A stretch of 64,000 nt of DNA, from assembly GCF_025938095.1 (NCBI RefSeq), contig NZ_JAPCZF010000003.1, positions 310,001 to 374,000 of the forward strand, given 5' to 3'. Made by a program: the position numbers and the translations under genes. The notes beneath the pieces are model-generated. The model searched no databases and was not told the origin of the DNA. It worked only from the letters and a program-made list of their open reading frames with translations. Positions 59,993 through 64,000 of the stretch are shown in pieces; position 1 is the first letter of the stretch, and each line of letters begins with the position of its first letter. This stretch comes from Novosphingobium sp. JCM 18896. Lineage in GTDB: Bacteria; Pseudomonadota; Alphaproteobacteria; Sphingomonadales; Sphingomonadaceae.

Positions 59993-61951
59993 TCAGTCGG
60001 CCGCTTCGTAGACCAGCAGCACGTTGCCGGGCAGCTTGGAGGCGTAGCCGTAGCCCGAGCTGACGATCAGGTTGCGTCCGTGGAAGATCGGTGCGGCCCC
60101 GCCGCCGATCGCGCCGCCTCTGGCCGCGACGGCGTTGACCGTCGGAAAATCGCGGACCGTGTCGATGTCGAGCAGGAGCTTGCCGTCCGCCGTGCCGTAG
60201 ATCCGCAGGTGGCCGTCGTCGGCGCCGGCGGCGACGAGTTCGGGCGTGGCGGTGATCGCGCTGCCGAAGCCGGGATCGCAGCCGGCCCGGCCGGCGCAAG
60301 TGTCGGGTGCGAGCGCGCGCCAAGCGAAGCTGCCGTCGCCGAGGTCGAGTGCGTGGAGTCCGGGACTCGCAGGATGATCGTGCGGCTGTCCGTCGGCGCG
60401 ATCGGTCACGGGCACGAACAGGCGTCCGTCGACCGCTGCCATGCCGAAATAGATTCCCGCGCCCACGCCGCCGCGGCCGACGCGCTGGCGCCAGACGAGT
60501 TTGCCGTCATCGGGATCGACAGCGAAGGCCCAGCCGGACTTCTGCCCGGCGATCACCAGTTCGCGCCCGTCGCGCGTGCGGGCGAGCACCGTGGCCGCGC
60601 CAAAGCCATAGTCTGGTCCTTGCGGATTCGGGCAGGCGTCGCTGGTCTTCGAGAAGCAGGCGACGTTCCACATGTCTCCGGCCAGCGCCTGATAGTGCCA
60701 GCGGATCCGGCCGGTCTTCAGGTCCATGGCGATGATCGCGTCGCTGAGCTCGGTGGCGGGGGCCGAATAGTTGTCGCTGCTCGCCACGGTGAGCTGGCCG
60801 CGCCTGGCATCGATCGCGGGGCTGTTCCACACGGCAGCACCCGCCGGCCCGAGCCGCTCGATGCCTTGGGCATTGGTCGCGCGCACGGTGGCGGCCGGCC
60901 CAAGCCAGGTGCGCCAGATCTGCTTTCCCGTCGCCGCGTCGAGCGCCAGGACCGAGCCGCGGAACGAACAGCAGGCGTAGTTCGGCGCGGCCGCCGCGGC
61001 CTCCTCGATCGACGAGACCGGGACGAACAGCGTGCCGTCGTGAAGCGTCGGCGCCGCGGTCAGCGTGGCCGATGGATGGCTGTCGGCCACGACCTTCCAG
61101 ACCAGCGTTCCCGCCAGCAGGTCGATGGCATAGGCATTGCCCGAAACGTCACCGAAATAGAGACGTGGCCGGGCCTTGGTGTCACCGGCGCGCCAGGGGG
61201 CGACGACGATGCCGGTGCGCACTTCGGCGTCGGCTTCGAACCGCCAGCGCAGGCAGCCCGTCGCACGATCGAGCGCATAGACGCCGCCGTTGTGGCTGCC
61301 GACGAAGATCGCGCCGGCTGCGATGGCGGGCTGCGAGCGGGCGCGGTTGGCATCGGGGAAGCCGAAAGCCCATTTGAGCCGCAGGCTTCCGACGTTGCTG
61401 CGGGTGATCGCGGTGGCATTGGCCGGTACGGCGTGGCTGTTCGCGGCATCGAGACCCCAGCCCGAAAACGCGGGCGGTTCGTTCAGGTCAAAGCTTGCGT
61501 GGGTAGCGTCGCAGCGCCGGAGCGCCGCGTCGCTCGGCGGTACGAAAGCGCGTCCGGCAAGATACTCGGCGACCTGGATTCTTTGAGCATCGGAAAGCGC
61601 AGAGCCCTGTTCGCGCATCACGCCGTCGCTCAGCGCCCGACGGATCGTCGCGGGAGTCAGGTCTTGCAGCGCGCGGCGCTGCGGCGCGCGCTCGACCCCG
61701 GTGTCGTGACAGGCGGCGCAGGCCTGCTTGTAGATCGCGGCGCCGGCAGCAAAGCGGCTATCGGCCTCGGCGGAAAGGCCGGTCCAGTCGCGCGGGTGCT
61801 GTTCGGGAGGAGGTGCTGCCGCGTAGGTGCTGAGGGGCAGCATAAGGCACAGCGCTGCCGCGAGCAGCAGGATGATGCTTCGAAAGGATTGCGAAGCGGC
61901 GTCCCTCGAAGGCGCGCGCACGGCTCCATCGTATTCGATGCGTTCGGCCAT
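59993..61951 (-). CDS. Quinohaemoprotein dehydrogenase, polyvinyl-alcohol-dehydrogenase-like
   Basis: 652 residues. A basic N-terminus (about 1-25) and hydrophobic helix (25-45) form a long signal peptide. Next is a cytochrome c domain with CAACH (78-82) and a likely axial Met112. The PQQ beta-propeller follows (about 155-650) with repeated W-motif strands (GSHNGGVYALDRATGCLRWR, QKSGWAFAVDPDDGKLVW). A vicinal Cys327-Cys328 (NYACCSF) is as in PQQ alcohol dehydrogenases. The order cytochrome-then-propeller is that of sphingomonad PVA dehydrogenase. It oxidises a secondary alcohol in the periplasm; the real substrate is uncertain. Confidence 0.87.
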   Translation of the reverse strand: MAERIEYDGAVRAPSRDAASQSFRSIILLLAAALCLMLPLSTYAAAPPPEQHPRDWTGLSAEADSRFAAGAAIYKQACAACHDTGVERAPQRRALQDLTPATIRRALSDGVMREQGSALSDAQRIQVAEYLAGRAFVPPSDAALRRCDATHASFDLNEPPAFSGWGLDAANSHAVPANATAITRSNVGSLRLKWAFGFPDANRARSQPAIAAGAIFVGSHNGGVYALDRATGCLRWRFEADAEVRTGIVVAPWRAGDTKARPRLYFGDVSGNAYAIDLLAGTLVWKVVADSHPSATLTAAPTLHDGTLFVPVSSIEEAAAAAPNYACCSFRGSVLALDAATGKQIWRTWLGPAATVRATNAQGIERLGPAGAAVWNSPAIDARRGQLTVASSDNYSAPATELSDAIIAMDLKTGRIRWHYQALAGDMWNVACFSKTSDACPNPQGPDYGFGAATVLARTRDGRELVIAGQKSGWAFAVDPDDGKLVWRQRVGRGGVGAGIYFGMAAVDGRLFVPVTDRADGQPHDHPASPGLHALDLGDGSFAWRALAPDTCAGRAGCDPGFGSAITATPELVAAGADDGHLRIYGTADGKLLLDIDTVRDFPTVNAVAARGGAIGGGAAPIFHGRNLIVSSGYGYASKLPGNVLLVYEAAD

Positions 61952-61962
61952 GATCTGTTTCT

Positions 61963-61987
61963 CCCGCCCGGTAGCCTACCGGGCGGG
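61963..61987 (-). promoter_or_regulatory. Stable hairpin next to the PVA-dehydrogenase ribosome-binding site
   Basis: Perfect 11-bp stem CCCGCCCGGTA/TACCGGGCGGG with a 3-nt loop. On the minus strand the 3' arm runs straight into AG and then AAACAGATC-ATG, so the stem covers most of the GGGAG ribosome-binding site. It may limit translation or end the upstream transcript; no T-run is seen. Confidence 0.6.
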
Positions 61988-62028
61988 ATCGCCGCGTCAA
62001 CCGATGCGAAAAGACCATCCGGGCGGTT

Positions 62029-63102
62029 TCAGGCCGGTTCGAGCGCGCGCTCGGGCTCCGAGCGGCGCGTTGCACTCTGCACGGCGGCGAGGAACTGATC
62101 GGTGGCGCGTTCCCACGAATAGCGCGCGCCGAACACGGCCGCCGAGGTGCGGTCGAGCCGCAGGGCCTTCTCGATCGCCAGGGTCAGGTCGTTCTCGACC
62201 GCGGCGATCGTGAAAGGCATGTCGTCGGCGACGCCGCGGCCGTTGTAGCCGAGGATGTCGAGCGGGCCGGCGACGGGCAGGGCAGCAACCGGCAGGCCCG
62301 AGGCAAGTGCCTCGATCACGACCATGCCGAAGGTGTCGGTCATGCTCGGGAAGACGAAGCAGTCGGCGCTGCGATAGGCGGCGGCCAGGTCTTCGCCCGA
62401 CAGCGCGCCGAGGAAGACGACGTCGGGATAGCGGCTGCGCAGTTCCTCGAGCGAGGGGCCGTCGCCGACGACGACCTTGGTGCCCGCGACCTTGGCGTCG
62501 AGGAAGGCCTCGAGATTCTTCTCGGGCGCGACGCGGCCGACGTTGAGCATGATCGGTCGCGGCAGGTTGGCGAAGGCGGGGTGATGATCGCCGGTCGGGC
62601 GGAACAGCCAGTGGTCGATGCCGCGCGTCCAGGGGCGCGTCTGCTCGATGCCACGCCCGGCCAGTTCGGCGCCGAGGCGTTCGGTCGCGACCATTACCGC
62701 GCGGCTCGGCGCGTGGAAGCGCTGCATGATCGGCCAGAAGCGCTCGGCGCTGATGCCCGTGCGGACCGCCGCATATTCGGGGAAGCGCGTGTGGAAGGCG
62801 GTGGTGAAGGGCACGCCGCGTGCCAGGCACCAGCCGCGCGCCGACCAGCCGATCGGGCCTTCGGTCGAGATATGGACGACTTCGGGCTGGAAGGCGTCGA
62901 GCATCCGGCGCACGCCGAAGCGCGGCGCCATGGCCAGGCGGATCGACGAATAGCCGGGCATCGGCACGGTCAGGAAGCGCTGCGGCGTGATCAGCTCTAC
63001 CTCGTGGCCGCGGCGGTCGAGCTCTACGACCGTGGCCGAGAGCGTGCGGACCACGCCGTTGACCTGCGGGTACCAGGCGTCGGTGGCGATCGCGAGTCTC
63101 AT
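62029..63102 (-). CDS. GT4-family glycosyltransferase
   Basis: 357 residues. The N-terminal domain begins RLAIATDAWYPQVNGVVRTL (typical of GT4 enzymes), then VHISTEGPIG and FHTRFPEYAAVRTG. The C-terminal nucleotide-sugar domain has LNVGRVAPEKNLEAFLDA, VVGDGPSLEELR and the FPSMTDTFGMVVIEALASGL acidic block. Close in style to enzymes that glycosylate diacylglycerol or phosphatidylinositol. Its start overlaps the LpxH-like gene by ATGA, suggesting a joint role in envelope lipid synthesis. Confidence 0.9.
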   Translation of the reverse strand: MRLAIATDAWYPQVNGVVRTLSATVVELDRRGHEVELITPQRFLTVPMPGYSSIRLAMAPRFGVRRMLDAFQPEVVHISTEGPIGWSARGWCLARGVPFTTAFHTRFPEYAAVRTGISAERFWPIMQRFHAPSRAVMVATERLGAELAGRGIEQTRPWTRGIDHWLFRPTGDHHPAFANLPRPIMLNVGRVAPEKNLEAFLDAKVAGTKVVVGDGPSLEELRSRYPDVVFLGALSGEDLAAAYRSADCFVFPSMTDTFGMVVIEALASGLPVAALPVAGPLDILGYNGRGVADDMPFTIAAVENDLTLAIEKALRLDRTSAAVFGARYSWERATDQFLAAVQSATRRSEPERALEPA

Positions 63103-63992
63103 GCCGGAATCTCCATGTTCTGGCCGGCGCTTTCGGCGCCGGCGGCCGCGGTCTCGCGCGCCCAGTCGATGATCGTGATGTGGCCGGCGAAGTCTTCGGC
63201 CAGGGCCGTGCAGCTCTCGACCCAGTCGCCGTCGTTGTAATAGGTGATGCCGCCGATCTGGCGGATCTCGGCGCAGTGGATGTGGCCGCAGACGATGCCG
63301 TCGAGCCCGCGATGGATCGCCTCGTGCGCCACGGCTTCCTCATAGGAGCCGATGTACTGGACCGCGTTCTTGACGCGCTTCTTCATGTAGGACGACAGCG
63401 ACCAGTAGGGCAGCTTCAGCCGCCGACGGATCGCGTTGACCCAGATGTTCGAGCGCAGCAGCAGCGAGTAGGCCTTGTCGCCGAGGAAGGCGAGCCACTT
63501 GGCGTAGAGCACGACGCCATCGAAGCTGTCGCCGTGGGTGACCAGCAGCTTGCGACCGTCGGCGGTCTCGTGGACCGCTTCGAGCGCGAGTTCGACCCCG
63601 CCGAAGGTCATGCCGGCATAGGAGCGCAGCATCTCGTCGTGATTGCCGGCGATGAACACCACGCGCGTGCCGCGGTGCGCCATCTTGAGTACGCGGCGTA
63701 CGACCTCGCTGTGCGCGTCGGGCCAGTACCAGCCCTTGCGCAGCCGCCAGCCGTCGACGATGTCGCCCACGAGATAGAGCGTCTCGCACTCGATCGAGCG
63801 CAGGAAGTCCACCAGCATGGTCGCGTTGCAGCCGCGCGTGCCGAGATGGACGTCCGAAATCCACACCGTGCGGTGCTTGCGCTTGGGGCGGAACGAGCGG
63901 GGATCGGGGAAGTCGAGCCACTTGGGGATGTTCCCCGAAGTGCTGGTCTTGCGACCCTTGGTTTCGACCAGGCCGCCTTCATCAAATAGCAT
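63099..63992 (-). CDS. LpxH-like metallophosphoesterase
   Basis: 297 residues; the ATG at 63992 lies 8 bp from the window edge, so a longer form cannot be excluded. Calcineurin-like fold with all motifs: SDVHLG (Asp47, His49), GDIVDG (Asp77), GNHDE (Asn117, His118), THGDSFD and GHIHCAEI. An N-terminal extension of about 40 residues precedes it. Related to UDP-2,3-diacylglucosamine hydrolases, but the long form paired with a GT4 enzyme is common in alphaproteobacteria and may act on another envelope lipid. Overlaps the glycosyltransferase gene. Confidence 0.9.
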   Translation of the reverse strand: MLFDEGGLVETKGRKTSTSGNIPKWLDFPDPRSFRPKRKHRTVWISDVHLGTRGCNATMLVDFLRSIECETLYLVGDIVDGWRLRKGWYWPDAHSEVVRRVLKMAHRGTRVVFIAGNHDEMLRSYAGMTFGGVELALEAVHETADGRKLLVTHGDSFDGVVLYAKWLAFLGDKAYSLLLRSNIWVNAIRRRLKLPYWSLSSYMKKRVKNAVQYIGSYEEAVAHEAIHRGLDGIVCGHIHCAEIRQIGGITYYNDGDWVESCTALAEDFAGHITIIDWARETAAAGAESAGQNMEIPA

Positions 63993-64000
63993 CGGATATC

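Noticed and set aside
1..64000. Prophage, integrative element or insertion sequence
   Set aside because: No integrase, transposase, phage structural gene or tRNA attachment site was recognised. Codon use and GC look even throughout, apart from short AT-rich promoters.

Overview
The window looks like chromosomal DNA of an alphaproteobacterium, most likely a sphingomonad (Sphingomonas/Novosphingobium/Sphingobium group). This is inferred from the high GC content, five TonB-dependent receptors in 64 kb with sphingomonad-style EIVVTAQKR boxes, a polyvinyl-alcohol-dehydrogenase-like quinohaemoprotein, a DUF3325/PepSY iron-reductase operon, a GcrA-like mini-HTH protein and short extragenic palindromes of the type common in these genomes. 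No rRNA, tRNA, CRISPR array, integrase or transposase was recognised.

Layout. 1-6 kb: the 5' end of an unknown gene, a large autotransporter with a small HTH-like protein behind it, then a siderophore-type TonB receptor. 6-15 kb: a PchR-like AraC regulator and a GntR/FCD regulator (overlapping), a ferredoxin-NADP reductase operon with a Fur-like site, a PQQ sugar-dehydrogenase-like lipoprotein, and a divergent TonB receptor coupled to a D-lactate/glycolate-type FAD dehydrogenase. A 15-bp motif (about ACCTnYCTGAyAGGT) occurs twice in front of the AraC-GntR operon and twice, as a perfect 13-bp inverted pair, in front of the receptor-dehydrogenase operon. The GntR protein probably controls both. 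15-18 kb: a three-gene membrane iron-reductase operon. 17.6-22 kb: the phenylalanine/tyrosine degradation operon phhA-hpd-VOC-fahA with a divergent Lrp/AsnC regulator. 22-27 kb: esterase, DUF2332 protein and RTX-repeat protein. 27-34 kb: two paralogous TonB receptors flanking a methyl-accepting chemotaxis protein. Both receptors carry a perfect EF-hand-type loop. 34.8-39.6 kb: another receptor with a Fur-like palindrome, a FUSC-family membrane protein and a HerA-like ATPase.

39.8-45 kb: a compact minus-strand run of two flavoproteins, a GcrA-like mini-HTH protein, a UPF0178 protein and a DbpA-domain DEAD-box helicase. 45-50 kb: FlbD-like protein, LysE exporter, a two-subunit molybdenum hydroxylase with an NTF2-like third gene, and an EamA transporter. 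50-57 kb: secreted beta-helix protein, small membrane proteins, ribA, xth, lolA, rpmG and a diguanylate cyclase. A candidate small RNA with its own promoter and terminator lies between xth and lolA. 57-64 kb: HpcH/HpaI aldolase, NTF2-like protein, HPP membrane protein, DUF2218 plus a YqjI-like PadR regulator, a PVA-dehydrogenase-like enzyme, and a glycosyltransferase overlapping an LpxH-like phosphoesterase.

The most promising leads are the GntR operator set, the candidate small RNA at about 54.4-54.5 kb, the paired EF-hand TonB receptors around a chemoreceptor, and the metal-regulator (YqjI-like)/DUF2218 module. All functional calls come from reading motifs by eye; no database search was run.
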